A stretch of 64,000 bases of DNA from Thermoleophilia bacterium (GTDB lineage Bacteria; Actinomycetota; Thermoleophilia; Gaiellales; Gaiellaceae). Made by a program: the position numbers and the translations under genes. Within the stretch, counting starts at the first letter, position 1. Every line of letters starts with the position of its first letter. The notes beneath the pieces are model-generated. The model was given only the letters and a program-made list of their open reading frames with translations. It had not been told where the DNA came from and searched no databases. Below, piece after piece: positions 11,829-19,766 of this stretch. The stretch spans positions 1 through 64,000 of the forward strand of contig JADLFG010000019.1 in assembly GCA_020845695.1 (NCBI GenBank), in the 5' to 3' direction.

Positions 11829-12785
11829 CTACTCCGACGCGGCCGGCTCGAGCTGGCCGACGGTGACGAGCGGCGCGAGCCGGCTGACCTCACGGACGTC
11901 GAACCGGCCAGCGCCGACCTCGAGCACGGAGGCGGCGCCGGTCGCCACCGCCGCCCGGACGGCCTCCTCGAGCGGTCTGCCCGACACGCGTGCCGCGATG
12001 AAGCCGGCGAGCAGCACGTCGCCCGATCCGACGGTCGAGGCGGGCTCGAGGTGCGGAGCGACCGCCTCGAGCCGCAGCTCCGCCCGATCCTCCCGAAACA
12101 GCGCCACGCACCCCGTCTCGGTCGTGACGATTGCGTTGCGGGCACCCAGCTCGACGATCTCGTCGAGTGCCGCGCCGAGGTCGCCCTCGCCGGCGAACTC
12201 GTGGCCGACGAGCGCCTCCGCCTCCCCGACGTTGGGCGTGACGAGGTACGGCTCCCCCGCGATCCCGCGCCGCAGCGGCTCGCCCTCGACGTCGAGCACG
12301 GTCGGCACGCCACGCCGGTTCGCCTCCCGGATCGCCTCCTCGTAGAAGCCGTCGGCGACGCCGCGCGGCAGCGAGCCGGCGAAGACGACGAAGTCGGCTC
12401 CGCGCGTCAGGTAGGCGAGCTTCTCCTCCAGCATCGCCAGCTCCTGCTCCTCCACCTCCGGGCCCCACTCGTTGATCTCCGTGTAGACGCTCGACGTGGG
12501 ATCGACGACGGCGGTGGAGGTGCGGGACTCACCGCGGATCCGAACGAAGTCGTTGAGCAGGCCCTCGCTCGTCAGCCGCTCGACGATCTGCACGCCGGTG
12601 CGACCGCCGGCGAGGCCGGTGCACACGACCGGGACGCCGAGGCGCTTGAGCGCGCGCGCCACGTTGATGCCCTTGCCGCCGGCGCTGGCGAGGCTCGCGC
12701 TCGCCCGGTGCCGCTGGCCGAGCCGGAAGTTCGGGACGAGCAGCGTGCGATCGATCGCTGCGTTGAGCGTGACGGTGACGATCAT
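11829..12785 (-). CDS. PfkB-family hexose(-phosphate) kinase, 1-phosphofructokinase type
   Basis: Phosphorylates a sugar phosphate in the cytoplasm. The 318-residue protein starts MIVTVTLNAAIDRT and has the first PfkB signature in SASLASAGGKGINVARALKRLG and the second in STVGSGDVLLAGF with the catalytic-base Asp. This arrangement matches FruK/LacC/PfkB. Fructose 1-phosphate is a likely substrate, but no fruA/PTS gene is nearby, so a broader phosphohexose kinase is equally possible. ATG 12785 is four bases after the stop of the carboxypeptidase gene, so the two form an operon. Confidence 0.92.
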   Translation of the reverse strand: MIVTVTLNAAIDRTLLVPNFRLGQRHRASASLASAGGKGINVARALKRLGVPVVCTGLAGGRTGVQIVERLTSEGLLNDFVRIRGESRTSTAVVDPTSSVYTEINEWGPEVEEQELAMLEEKLAYLTRGADFVVFAGSLPRGVADGFYEEAIREANRRGVPTVLDVEGEPLRRGIAGEPYLVTPNVGEAEALVGHEFAGEGDLGAALDEIVELGARNAIVTTETGCVALFREDRAELRLEAVAPHLEPASTVGSGDVLLAGFIAARVSGRPLEEAVRAAVATGAASVLEVGAGRFDVREVSRLAPLVTVGQLEPAASE

Positions 12786-12789
12786 GGCC

Positions 12790-13941
12790 TCAGACCAGGA
12801 ACCCCAGGATCGAGCCGAGGGCATCGCGCGCGTGATCGAGCGCACGGTCAGCGTACCAGCGCGCGCGCGCGCCGAGCCCGGGCGCCTCGAGCGACTCGGC
12901 GGCGACGAGCGGCCTGGTCGCGAGCACCCTGTCGCCGTCGAGGATCTGGACCTCGCCGAGCTCCTGGCCCCGCTCCACCGGCAGCTCGACCATGGCGGGC
13001 GCGACCACCCGCTCGACGAGCGGGTGCCCCACCTGCGCGATCGCGATCACGGGCTCGGCCGCGACGAGCGCCAGGCGGGCCTCGCCGAAGGGGACGAGCG
13101 CCTCCGCGTACACGACGCCGGTGCGCACGATCGGGACGCGACGGTACTGGTCGAACCCCCAGTCGAGCAGCTCGGCGAGATCGGCGTTGCGTTGCGCGCG
13201 GGTCGGCCCCCCGAGCAGCACCGCGTAGATCGTGACGCCGTCGCGCCTGGCGGCCGCCACCTGGCTCCAGCCCGCGCCGCCGGTGTGGCCGGTCTTGACA
13301 CCGATCGTGCCCGGGTAGGTCGAGAGCAGGTCGTTCGTGTTGACGAGCGGCCGCCCCGCGACCGTCGCCTGCGGCGTGCGCGCGAGCTGCCTGATCAGCG
13401 GCTTGCGCATCGCGATGCGGGCGAGCTTGAAGATGTCCCGCGCCGACGAGTGGTTGCCCGGCGCGTCCAGGCCGTCCGGCCGGCTGAAGTGCGTGTCGGC
13501 CAGCTCGAGCGCAGCCGCCTTCTCGTTCATCAGCTCGACGAAGCGCTCGATCGATCTGCCGCCGACGTGCCAGGCGAGCGCGTAGGCGGCGTCGTTGGCG
13601 CTGTGGACGAGCAGCGCGGTCAGGAGCTCCCGGACGGTCAGCCGCTCGCCGGCGCGAAGCCCGATCGAGGACTCGCCGACGGTCGGGGCGGGACCGCCGA
13701 CGACCACGACGTCGGCCAGGCGGGCGTGCTCGAGCACGACGAGCGCGGTCATGACCTTGGTGATGCTCGCGATCGGGAGCCGCCGAGCGTCTCCCTCCGC
13801 GAGCAGCACGACGCCGCTGGCCCCGTTGCCGACCAGGATCGAGGCGGCGTCGACCGAGGGGGGTGGCCCGGCCGTGGCCACCGCGGCTGCCGCGAGAACG
13901 GCGGCGCCGGCCGCAGCGAGGAGGGCCAACCGGCGAGGCAC
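12790..13941 (-). CDS. D-alanyl-D-alanine carboxypeptidase (DacA/PBP5 family)
   Basis: Trims the terminal D-Ala of peptidoglycan pentapeptides outside the membrane. The 383 residues start with a signal peptide (about 1-25). The three penicillin-binding motifs follow in order: SxxK as ASITKVMTA, SxN as VHSANDAAYA and KTG as GVKTGHTGGAG. A C-terminal beta domain ends in RWYADRALDHARDALGSILGFLV, an amphipathic helix like the membrane anchor of PBP5. The start is GTG. It is upstream of, and co-directional with, the PfkB-type kinase, and divergent from the 111-residue protein. Confidence 0.95.
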   Translation of the reverse strand: MPRRLALLAAAGAAVLAAAAVATAGPPPSVDAASILVGNGASGVVLLAEGDARRLPIASITKVMTALVVLEHARLADVVVVGGPAPTVGESSIGLRAGERLTVRELLTALLVHSANDAAYALAWHVGGRSIERFVELMNEKAAALELADTHFSRPDGLDAPGNHSSARDIFKLARIAMRKPLIRQLARTPQATVAGRPLVNTNDLLSTYPGTIGVKTGHTGGAGWSQVAAARRDGVTIYAVLLGGPTRAQRNADLAELLDWGFDQYRRVPIVRTGVVYAEALVPFGEARLALVAAEPVIAIAQVGHPLVERVVAPAMVELPVERGQELGEVQILDGDRVLATRPLVAAESLEAPGLGARARWYADRALDHARDALGSILGFLV

Positions 13942-13952
13942 GGGCGCAAGCC

Positions 13953-13958
13953 TATACT
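13953..13958 (+). promoter_or_regulatory. -10 box TATACT, leaderless promoter
   Basis: TATACT ends six bases before the ATG at 13965. The usual -10 to +1 distance places the transcription start on or next to the A of the ATG, so the mRNA should be leaderless. There is no Shine-Dalgarno sequence in the intervening bases. Confidence 0.6.
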
Positions 13959-13964
13959 CCGGGT

Positions 13965-14300
13965 ATGGCGCCGATCGAGCGCGAGCGGAGCCCCGCGGAG
14001 ACGACCGGGGCGGAGCGCACGCTCGAGGTCCGCCTCGGCTCCCTCGGCGGGTTCGAGCTGCGCCCGACCCGGCTGTTCGTCTGGAAGGGGGAGGAGCGCG
14101 AGGCCGACCAGCGGGTCGTCTCGTTCGGCTCCGAGCCCGCGGCGCTCGACTGCCCGAGGCGCGAGTCGACGCTCCGGGCGGGCGACCTCGAGGTGCGCAC
14201 GCTCGGGAATCCGCTCATGACGATCGCGCTCGCCGGCGTGATCGCCCTGCGCAATTGGGCGAACGCGCCCGAGGAGCCTCCGCCCCGCGCGGGCGGCTGA
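13965..14300 (+). CDS. Small uncharacterised protein (111 aa)
   Basis: I do not recognise the family. The protein is soluble and charged for its first 80 residues (LEVRLGSLGGFELRPTRLFVWKGEE, then VVSFGSEPAALDCPRRESTLRAGDLEVRTLG). It ends with a short hydrophobic helix (PLMTIALAGVIALRNW) and a Pro-rich tail, so it may be a tail-anchored membrane protein. ATG 13965 is preceded by a TATACT -10 box at leaderless distance. The gene is divergent from dacA (24 bases between start codons) and convergent with the LysM gene. Confidence 0.7.
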   Translation: MAPIERERSPAETTGAERTLEVRLGSLGGFELRPTRLFVWKGEEREADQRVVSFGSEPAALDCPRRESTLRAGDLEVRTLGNPLMTIALAGVIALRNWANAPEEPPPRAGG

Positions 14301-14305
14301 TCCGG

Positions 14306-14647
14306 TCAGGCGACCCGCAGTCGCTGCCCGGGGGAGAGCGCCAGCGGGTCGACGCCCGGGTTCAGCTCGAGCAGGACGTCGACGGTGGTGGAGAAGCGCG
14401 CCGCGATCGCCTCGAGCGTGTCACCGGTCTTGACCCGGTAGAACTTCTCCTCCGCGGGCGCGGTCGTCGCCGTCGCGATCGGCTCGGTCGTGAGCGGAAC
14501 CGACGACACCGGCTCGGCCGCCGTCACCTCGCCGCCGCCGGAGCCCCCGTCGAGGGCACGGTCGACGAGCACGACGAGGGCCCCGGCCGCCGCGAGGAAG
14601 GCGAGCGGGGCGATCACGCGGGCGATCCAGACGCGCAGCGTGTCCAT
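14306..14647 (-). CDS. LysM-domain membrane-anchored protein
   Basis: A 113-residue protein with an N-terminal uncleaved membrane helix (residues 8-28), a Ser/Thr/Pro-rich linker and one C-terminal LysM peptidoglycan-binding module: YRVKTGDTLEAIAARFSTTVDVLLELNPGVDPLALSPGQRLRV. Topology implies attachment to the membrane with LysM in the cell wall. ATG 14647 follows the pyrF stop by three bases, so it is co-transcribed with pyrF despite the unrelated function. It has no catalytic domain and may be a wall-binding adaptor. Confidence 0.9.
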   Translation of the reverse strand: MDTLRVWIARVIAPLAFLAAAGALVVLVDRALDGGSGGGEVTAAEPVSSVPLTTEPIATATTAPAEEKFYRVKTGDTLEAIAARFSTTVDVLLELNPGVDPLALSPGQRLRVA

Positions 14648-14650
14648 CGG

Positions 14651-15586
14651 CTACCAGCCCGACGCGGTCCAGACGTCGCGTTGCAGGTGGGCGGCCGCCT
14701 GGGCGGCCGCGGTGCGCCAGTCTTCGCTGGCGGCGCGAAACGCGTAGAGGATCGCGCGGGAGACGGGGACGAGGGCGCTGGCGGGCCCGCTCGTGAAGGC
14801 GCGCGCGACATCGCCCGGGCCGGCCCCCTGCGCGCCGACGCCGGGGAGGAGCAGCACCGCGCGCGGCAGCAGGCGCCTCGCCTCCCCGATCGCCCGCGGG
14901 TAGGTGGCGCCGACGACCGCCCCGACGCTCGAGAGCCCACGCTCGCCGACGAGCTCGTCGCCCCAGTGCCCGACCAGCTCGGCGACGTGGTGCCAGAGCG
15001 GGCGGCCGTCCGAGAGGGCGGCGTCCTGAACGTCGGCGCTGCCGGAGTTGGACGTCTTGACGAGGCAGAAGATGCCGGCGCCGGAGCGGCGGCACGCCGC
15101 CAGGAACGGCTCGAGCGAATCGTGCCCGAGGTAGGGGTTGACCGTGAGCGCGTCGGCCAGCGGCGAGAGGCCGTCCCGCGGCTCGAGGTATGCGGCCGCG
15201 TAGGCGCGGGCGGTCGAGCCGATGTCCCCTCGCTTCCCGTCGGCGAGGACGAGCAGGCCGGCCGAGCGCGCGTAGGCGCAGACCTGCTCGAGCGCGCCGA
15301 TGCCGGGCGCGCCGAGCGCCTCGAAGAACGCGAGCTGCGGCTTCACCCCGACCACGTACGGCGAGACCGCGTCGACGATGCCGCGGCAGAACCGCTCGCA
15401 CGCCTCCGCCGCCGCCGCCTGCCCGCCGGTGTGCGTCGGGCCGCGCAGCTCGAGCGGAAGCAGCTCGGGCCGCGGGTCGAGCCCGACGACGAGCTGGCTC
15501 CGCTTGCGCTCGACCTGCTCGGCGAGCCGGTCGGCGAAGAACGACGTCGAAGGGGTGACCGACCGGGCCGTGAGCTCGTTCGCCAT
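14651..15586 (-). CDS. pyrF: Orotidine 5'-phosphate decarboxylase, subfamily 2
   Basis: Final step of UMP synthesis (OMP to UMP plus CO2). The 311-residue length and the motif LADGKRGDIGSTA, which carries the catalytic Lys and Asp residues, place it in the longer subfamily 2 found in Actinobacteria. VVGLDPRPELLP at the N-terminus and GAVVGATYP plus LLLPGVGAQGAGP in the second half are also typical. ATG 15586 gives the standard N-terminus. On the minus strand TAGCCT ends 11 bases before it. pyrE, the preceding pathway enzyme, is only 2.4 kb away on the same strand but is not in this operon. Confidence 0.96.
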   Translation of the reverse strand: MANELTARSVTPSTSFFADRLAEQVERKRSQLVVGLDPRPELLPLELRGPTHTGGQAAAAEACERFCRGIVDAVSPYVVGVKPQLAFFEALGAPGIGALEQVCAYARSAGLLVLADGKRGDIGSTARAYAAAYLEPRDGLSPLADALTVNPYLGHDSLEPFLAACRRSGAGIFCLVKTSNSGSADVQDAALSDGRPLWHHVAELVGHWGDELVGERGLSSVGAVVGATYPRAIGEARRLLPRAVLLLPGVGAQGAGPGDVARAFTSGPASALVPVSRAILYAFRAASEDWRTAAAQAAAHLQRDVWTASGW

Positions 15587-15652
15587 CTGGTGCGCGTAGG
15601 CTAGCGCCCTGGTCGGATCGGGCGCCGCCCCGGTCGCGCTCGCGAGCCGTCC

Positions 15653-17500
15653 CTACTGGTAGAAGGAGCGCCACGCCGACCAGTGCGCTCCGGCCGGGCA
15701 GGAAGCCCCGGCGCGGTCGGTCCGGCAGCGGGGCTCGCTGAAGTAGACGTTCCCGTAGCCGTCGACGGCGAGGAGAACGGTCGCATCCGCGGCCCCCGGC
15801 TCCGCCCACTGCGCCGCGGTCAGCGAGGCGAGCCCGTCCATGTACGGACCGGTCGTCTCTCGCCAGTAGCCGGACGCGAGCGCGTCGGCGCTCGCCGCCG
15901 CCTCGCTCGCCGCGAGCGGCGCGTAGAGGCGGATGGCAGCGTCCCGCCAGCCGGGCCAGCGCCCCCGCCACTCCTGCGTCCACACCACGTCGTCTCGCAG
16001 CGCGAACGCGCGCAGCACGCCGAAGCGGTCACGCGTCAAGTCGACGTCGTCGGCCTCGGCGAGGAAGCTGCCGCGGGAGAAGCGGGCCTCCCAGGTGCTG
16101 CCCTTCTGCACGAACTGGCGGACGATCCGGCGCGGGCTGCGCAGGAGCACCAGGCGGCGCCCGTCGTCGAGCAGCGCCGCCGCCACCCGGCGCCAGCCGC
16201 TGCCCGGCAGCTTCGACCACGTCCCCCACCCGGACGCCGTGAAGAGGCGCCGGTAGGCCTTCCCCTGGTTCGTAATCGCAACGATCTCCCCGACCGCCCC
16301 GTCGATGGCGTCGACGTCCCGGAAACCAGAGGCCCCCCGCGGCGAGTCGAGGATGTGCCAGTCACCGGCGCCTCCGGCGTCGCGAGCCAGGAGCGGGCCG
16401 GAACGCGGCGCCACGATCAGCCCGAAACCACCGTCGGGCCGCTCGATCGTCGTCAGCGCCGCCGGCGACCGCGCGGACGCGAACGGCGCGAACGGGGCGA
16501 AGGGATCGGCGAGGCTCGCTCCCGCGCGCGTACGCGCCACCACCCGGTCCGCATCGCTGTCGGCGACGAACACGCGGCTCGGCGGGCCGGCAGCCCCGCG
16601 CGCCGCCACGCCGCCGACCGGGGCGACCGCCACGGCCACGGCGGCGAGCGGTGCGTGGACGAACGTCTGCGCCGCCGGGCCGAGGTTGAGCAGGTACTCC
16701 GTGGCGGGCCCGGGAGGCGTGCAGCCGGTGACGACGTTCGTGGAGCGGTCGACCGACGAGCCTCCGCCGAAGATGACCCCGGCGATCCGGTAGGTGCCGC
16801 CGGCCTGCCGGAGCAGCGGCGAGCCGGAGTTACCACCGACCGTGTCGCAGGTATGGAAGAGCAGGCCGGCGACGTTCCGCACGATCGTGCACTGGGGGTC
16901 GACGAGGCCCTCGTCCCACCAGACGTTCTGGCCGCCCTGGCAGAACGGGTTCCGGCAGGGCGCCCCCGGCGGCCGGGAGCTCGGCTGCACCCGGGCGAGG
17001 TCGCGCGCGTAGCCGGCCGACTGAACCACGGCCGGGGCGGACGGAGCGCCCTCGATCGCGAGCGACGGGAACGCGGTCACCGGCGAGGCAAGGTGCCCGA
17101 GCCCCCAGTCGTGGCGGGCCTCGTCCTCCCACCAGGGGCCCGTCCACTGGAGCCGGGCCCGCGAGCCCACCACCACCCGGTCGACGTGGACGAAGCTCGC
17201 CGGCGCCGCGGGGCTGAAGTTCGGCACGAAGTAGAGCTCCCGCTGCCAGGCGCCGGTGTCCGTCCACGTGAAGCAGTGTGCGGCCGCGACGATGTGGCTC
17301 GGGTCGATCAGCGTCCCGGTGCAACCGTTGTCGAGGTAGCCGACGGCGCCCCAGGGGAGCGCGGTCGTCGAGGGGAGCGGGAAGCGGTCGTCCTGGCCGG
17401 ACGCCTGATTGCAGAACACCTCGGCCAGCCCGGCCGGGCCGGAGCCGCCGAGGAGGAGAGCGGCCAGCAGCGGGACGAGTCGCCTCGGTCTCAGGATCAC
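15653..17500 (-). CDS. Secreted trypsin-like serine protease with C-terminal repeat domain
   Basis: A 615-residue exported protein with a signal peptide at residues 1-26. The chymotrypsin-fold catalytic triad is visible: His in IVAAAHCF, Asp in ARHDWGLGHL and Ser in VGGNSGSPLL. Cysteines near each suggest disulfides. The domain resembles V8/glutamyl endopeptidase-like secreted proteases. About 300 residues follow with recurring short Trp/Gly-rich units (FTASGWGTWSKLPGSGWRRV, PGWRDAAIRLY, AHWSAWRSFY) like a beta-propeller or lectin-type module. The start is GTG with a strong AAGGAGGGG Shine-Dalgarno just upstream. It is a single gene between pyrF and the HU gene. Confidence 0.88.
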   Translation of the reverse strand: MILRPRRLVPLLAALLLGGSGPAGLAEVFCNQASGQDDRFPLPSTTALPWGAVGYLDNGCTGTLIDPSHIVAAAHCFTWTDTGAWQRELYFVPNFSPAAPASFVHVDRVVVGSRARLQWTGPWWEDEARHDWGLGHLASPVTAFPSLAIEGAPSAPAVVQSAGYARDLARVQPSSRPPGAPCRNPFCQGGQNVWWDEGLVDPQCTIVRNVAGLLFHTCDTVGGNSGSPLLRQAGGTYRIAGVIFGGGSSVDRSTNVVTGCTPPGPATEYLLNLGPAAQTFVHAPLAAVAVAVAPVGGVAARGAAGPPSRVFVADSDADRVVARTRAGASLADPFAPFAPFASARSPAALTTIERPDGGFGLIVAPRSGPLLARDAGGAGDWHILDSPRGASGFRDVDAIDGAVGEIVAITNQGKAYRRLFTASGWGTWSKLPGSGWRRVAAALLDDGRRLVLLRSPRRIVRQFVQKGSTWEARFSRGSFLAEADDVDLTRDRFGVLRAFALRDDVVWTQEWRGRWPGWRDAAIRLYAPLAASEAAASADALASGYWRETTGPYMDGLASLTAAQWAEPGAADATVLLAVDGYGNVYFSEPRCRTDRAGASCPAGAHWSAWRSFYQ

Positions 17501-17551
17501 GCCACCCCTCCTTCCCCGAGCGGGGCGAGCTTACCACCGGGATGCGGCCCG

Positions 17552-17583
17552 GAAAAGGCGCGGGGCCGCGCGCGCGGCCCCGC
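17552..17583 (-). terminator. Intrinsic terminator of the HU gene
   Basis: A 24-base perfect GC palindrome at 17560-17583 forms a long stem. On the minus strand it is followed by GCC and a TTTT run (17556-17553). It lies 30 bases past the HU stop codon, in the right place and orientation to end the HU transcript. Confidence 0.75.
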
Positions 17584-17612
17584 CGATCCAAGCGCGTCCC
17601 GGCCGAGCGGGG

Positions 17613-17888
17613 CTAGCGGACGGCCGCCTTGAGCGCGCTGCCGGCCGAGAACTTCGGCACGTTGGCGGCCGGGATCTGCACTTTCTCGCTCGGATTGCGA
17701 GGGTTGACGCCGACGCGCGCCGCGCGCCGCTGCGTCGAGAACTTGCCGAACCCCGTGAACGTGACGGCGTCGCCCCGCTTCAGGGCATCCTGGATCGTCT
17801 CGAGGAACGCGTCGACCGCCTCGGCCGCCGCCCGCTTGGAGAGCCCCGTTCGGTCTGCCACCTCATCGATGAAATCGGCCTTGGTCAC
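17613..17888 (-). CDS. HU-family nucleoid DNA-binding protein
   Basis: A histone-like protein that bends and compacts DNA as a dimer. The 91 residues contain the alpha-helical dimerisation half (KADFIDEVADRTGLSKRAAAEAVDAFLETI) and the DNA-binding arm FTGFGKFSTQRRAARVGVNPRNPSEKVQIPA with the proline that intercalates in DNA. Two GTG starts are possible, at 17897 and 17888. The second is preferred because it gives the family N-terminus MTKADFI and leaves a GAGGGGAGA Shine-Dalgarno at normal spacing. An intrinsic terminator follows. Confidence 0.95.
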   Translation of the reverse strand: MTKADFIDEVADRTGLSKRAAAEAVDAFLETIQDALKRGDAVTFTGFGKFSTQRRAARVGVNPRNPSEKVQIPAANVPKFSAGSALKAAVR

Positions 17889-17968
17889 TGCCCCCACTCT
17901 CCCCTCGTCGTCGACGGTTCAGTTGCGCTGCAAGCTCGCGGGCAGCCTACCAGGAGGGTCGGATTGTC

Positions 17969-18526
17969 TCAACCATGCGGGTTTGCGGGCGCTTCGGCTG
18001 CTTCGAGCAGCTCGCGGGCGGTGAACAGGGCCTCGAGGCGGACACCGGCGGCCTCGAGCGCCTCGGCGCCACCCTCCTCCCGGTCGACCACGCACACGAC
18101 CGTCCGGCACTCGAGCCCGGCCGCGCGGAGGGCCGTGATCGCCTCGACGGCCGCCCCGCCGCTCGTCACCACGTCCTCGACCAGGCAGACGAGCTCGCCC
18201 GGCTCGAAGGCGCCTTCGACGGCTCGGTCGGTGCCGTAGCCCTTGCTCGCCTTGCGCACGATCAGGAACGGCAGCCCGGCGTTCATCGAGGCGGCCGCGG
18301 CCAGCGCCACCGCGCCCAGCTCCGGCCCGGCGAGCCGCCTCGCATCCGGCTCGGCCCGGGCAGCGCGCTCCGCAATCAGGGCGCCGAGCGGGCCGAGCAG
18401 CTCGGGCCGGGTCTCGAAGCGGTACTTGTCGAGGTAGTAGCGCGAGCGGCGGCCGGAGCGCAGCACGAAGTCGCCCTCGAGGTAGGCGTGCTCGCGGATC
18501 CGCGAGGCCAGGATCGTGCGGTCCAC
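17969..18526 (-). CDS. pyrE: Orotate phosphoribosyltransferase
   Basis: Joins orotate and PRPP to give OMP in pyrimidine synthesis. The 185-residue enzyme has the N-terminal DFVLRSGRRSRYYLDKYRFE block, the RKASKGYGTD flexible catalytic loop with lysines, and the PRPP-binding loop LVCLVEDVVTSGGAAVEAI. The start is GTG, one base after the TAG stop of the 70-residue protein, so it is the last gene of the murI-rph-rdgB operon, with HU downstream as a separate unit. Co-transcription with rph matches the known rph-pyrE linkage in other bacteria. Confidence 0.96.
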   Translation of the reverse strand: MDRTILASRIREHAYLEGDFVLRSGRRSRYYLDKYRFETRPELLGPLGALIAERAARAEPDARRLAGPELGAVALAAAASMNAGLPFLIVRKASKGYGTDRAVEGAFEPGELVCLVEDVVTSGGAAVEAITALRAAGLECRTVVCVVDREEGGAEALEAAGVRLEALFTARELLEAAEAPANPHG

Positions 18527-18527
18527 G

Positions 18528-18740
18528 CTAGAGCGACGGGCCGCGCGCCGCGAACAGGACGTCGTGGGCGAGCGGTAGCAGGCGGTCGGCCTCGATCCCG
18601 CCCTGCTCGAGCGAGATCATCGAGCCGTCCGCGAAGTAGAGGTCGACCCGCTCGCGCCGGCGCGCGCCCCGCCGGCGCAGCAGCGCCGCCCCCGCGAGCG
18701 CGACACCGGCCGCGAGGAAGAGCGTCCTACGCCTCGCCAT
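18528..18740 (-). CDS. Small membrane-anchored protein (70 aa)
   Basis: Unrecognised. One N-terminal hydrophobic helix (LFLAAGVALAGAALL, about residues 7-21) is followed by a cluster of arginines and then VDLYFADGSMISLEQGGIEADRLLPLAHDVL, a compact, mostly soluble segment. The positive-inside rule puts this segment in the cytoplasm. Its start overlaps the end of the Roadblock reading frame by 14 bases and its stop is one base from the pyrE GTG. Tight packing supports a real, translationally coupled gene. Confidence 0.75.
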   Translation of the reverse strand: MARRRTLFLAAGVALAGAALLRRRGARRRERVDLYFADGSMISLEQGGIEADRLLPLAHDVLFAARGPSL

Positions 18741-19167
18741 CCGCGGCCTCGCTCCCGTTCGCCTCCGGCTCCGCTGCCTTCCTCGAGCCGGCGCGCGCCT
18801 TCGGCTTGGGCGCGAGCTCCTCCCCCGCCACGTGGCGCAGGCAGGTTTTCAGGTCGTAGAAGACGAGGCCGGACGTCGGCTCGGCCACGGTCACGGCGGC
18901 GACGACCCGTCCGCCGTCCTGGACCACGAACACGCAGCCTTCCGGGGTCGCGGCCTGGAGCTGGACGAGCGGCTCCCGCGCGTCCTCGCCGCCCATCGCC
19001 CGCTCGGCGGAACCGAGCAGCTCGCGGGCCGCGCCCGCCATCGCCCCGGCGCGCGCCGGATCGGCGACCGTGCTCGCGACAACCGTGCCGCCCTCGTCGA
19101 CGAGGACGGCGCACTCGATCTGGGTCGAGATCTCGATCAGGTCGGCGAGCGCCCGCGCGGCCTCCAT
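18727..19167 (-). CDS. Roadblock/LC7-domain protein (internal start within the rdgB frame)
   Basis: A 146-residue protein whose first 112 residues follow the Roadblock/LC7 fold: LADLIEISTQIECAVLVDEGG, ARELLGSAERAMGG, VVQDGGRVVAAVTVAEPTSGLVFYDLKTCL. Bacterial members usually regulate small Ras-like GTPases such as MglA, and no GTPase gene is adjacent. The tail is a Lys/Ala/Glu-rich linker. A TAGCGT box (19181-19176 on this strand) ends eight bases before ATG 19167, so it probably has its own leaderless transcript. The upstream rdgB frame reads straight into it without a stop. Confidence 0.8.
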   Translation of the reverse strand: MEAARALADLIEISTQIECAVLVDEGGTVVASTVADPARAGAMAGAARELLGSAERAMGGEDAREPLVQLQAATPEGCVFVVQDGGRVVAAVTVAEPTSGLVFYDLKTCLRHVAGEELAPKPKARAGSRKAAEPEANGSEAADGEA

Positions 19168-19758
19168 CGGCGGGCACGCTACCACACCCCAAACGGCCTC
19201 GCGGAGAGCCCGGGCCGCCCGCGCGCGGTGGCTCGACCGGGCCTTCCAGGCGTCGCCGAGCACGCCGACGGTCTCCGTCTCGCCCGCCGGGACGAACGCC
19301 GGGTCGTAGCCGAAACCGCCGCTGCCGCGCGGCTCGCGCGCGATCGAGCCCTCGAGCGTCCCGCGGGCGGAGAGCTCGACACCGTCGGGCGCGACCAGCG
19401 CGAGCTCGCAGACGTAGCGGGCCCGGCGCCCGCGCCCGCGGACGCCCTCGAGCTCCCCGAGCAGCCGCTCCAGGTTCCGCTCGTCGGAGGCGCCCTCGCC
19501 CGCGTACCGGGCCGAGCGCACGCCGGGCGCCCCGCCGAGACCGTCGACCTCGAGACCTGAATCCTCGCCGAGCGTCCACGCGCCGGCCGGGGCCCGTTCG
19601 CGTCCCCAGCGCGCCTTCGCGCGCGCGTTCTCGGCGAACGTCGCCCCGGTCTCCTCGGGAATCCCCGCGGTGTCGAGCGGGTCGAGCTCCCACCGGGGCA
19701 GGAGCGCGCGCAGCTCGCGCAGCTTCCCGGGGTTGGCCGACACGAGCGCGACGCGCAC
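18727..19758 (-). CDS. rdgB: RdgB/HAM1 nucleotide pyrophosphatase, frame fused to Roadblock domain
   Basis: Hydrolyses ITP, dITP and XTP to monophosphates and so keeps deaminated purines out of DNA. Residues 1-190 carry SANPGKLREL (substrate Ser/Asn/Lys motif), TLGEDSGLEVDGLGGAPGVRSARYAG, GGFGYDPAFVP and SHRARAARAL, which is a complete family member. After the usual end of the enzyme the frame continues through VWGVVACPP into the Roadblock protein with no stop, giving 343 residues. Either this is a genuine fusion or a stop was lost (TAG is present one frame away at 19179). The start is GTG 19758, nine bases past the rph stop. Confidence 0.85.
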   Translation of the reverse strand: MRVALVSANPGKLRELRALLPRWELDPLDTAGIPEETGATFAENARAKARWGRERAPAGAWTLGEDSGLEVDGLGGAPGVRSARYAGEGASDERNLERLLGELEGVRGRGRRARYVCELALVAPDGVELSARGTLEGSIAREPRGSGGFGYDPAFVPAGETETVGVLGDAWKARSSHRARAARALREAVWGVVACPPMEAARALADLIEISTQIECAVLVDEGGTVVASTVADPARAGAMAGAARELLGSAERAMGGEDAREPLVQLQAATPEGCVFVVQDGGRVVAAVTVAEPTSGLVFYDLKTCLRHVAGEELAPKPKARAGSRKAAEPEANGSEAADGEA

Positions 19759-19766
19759 GGCGGCAC

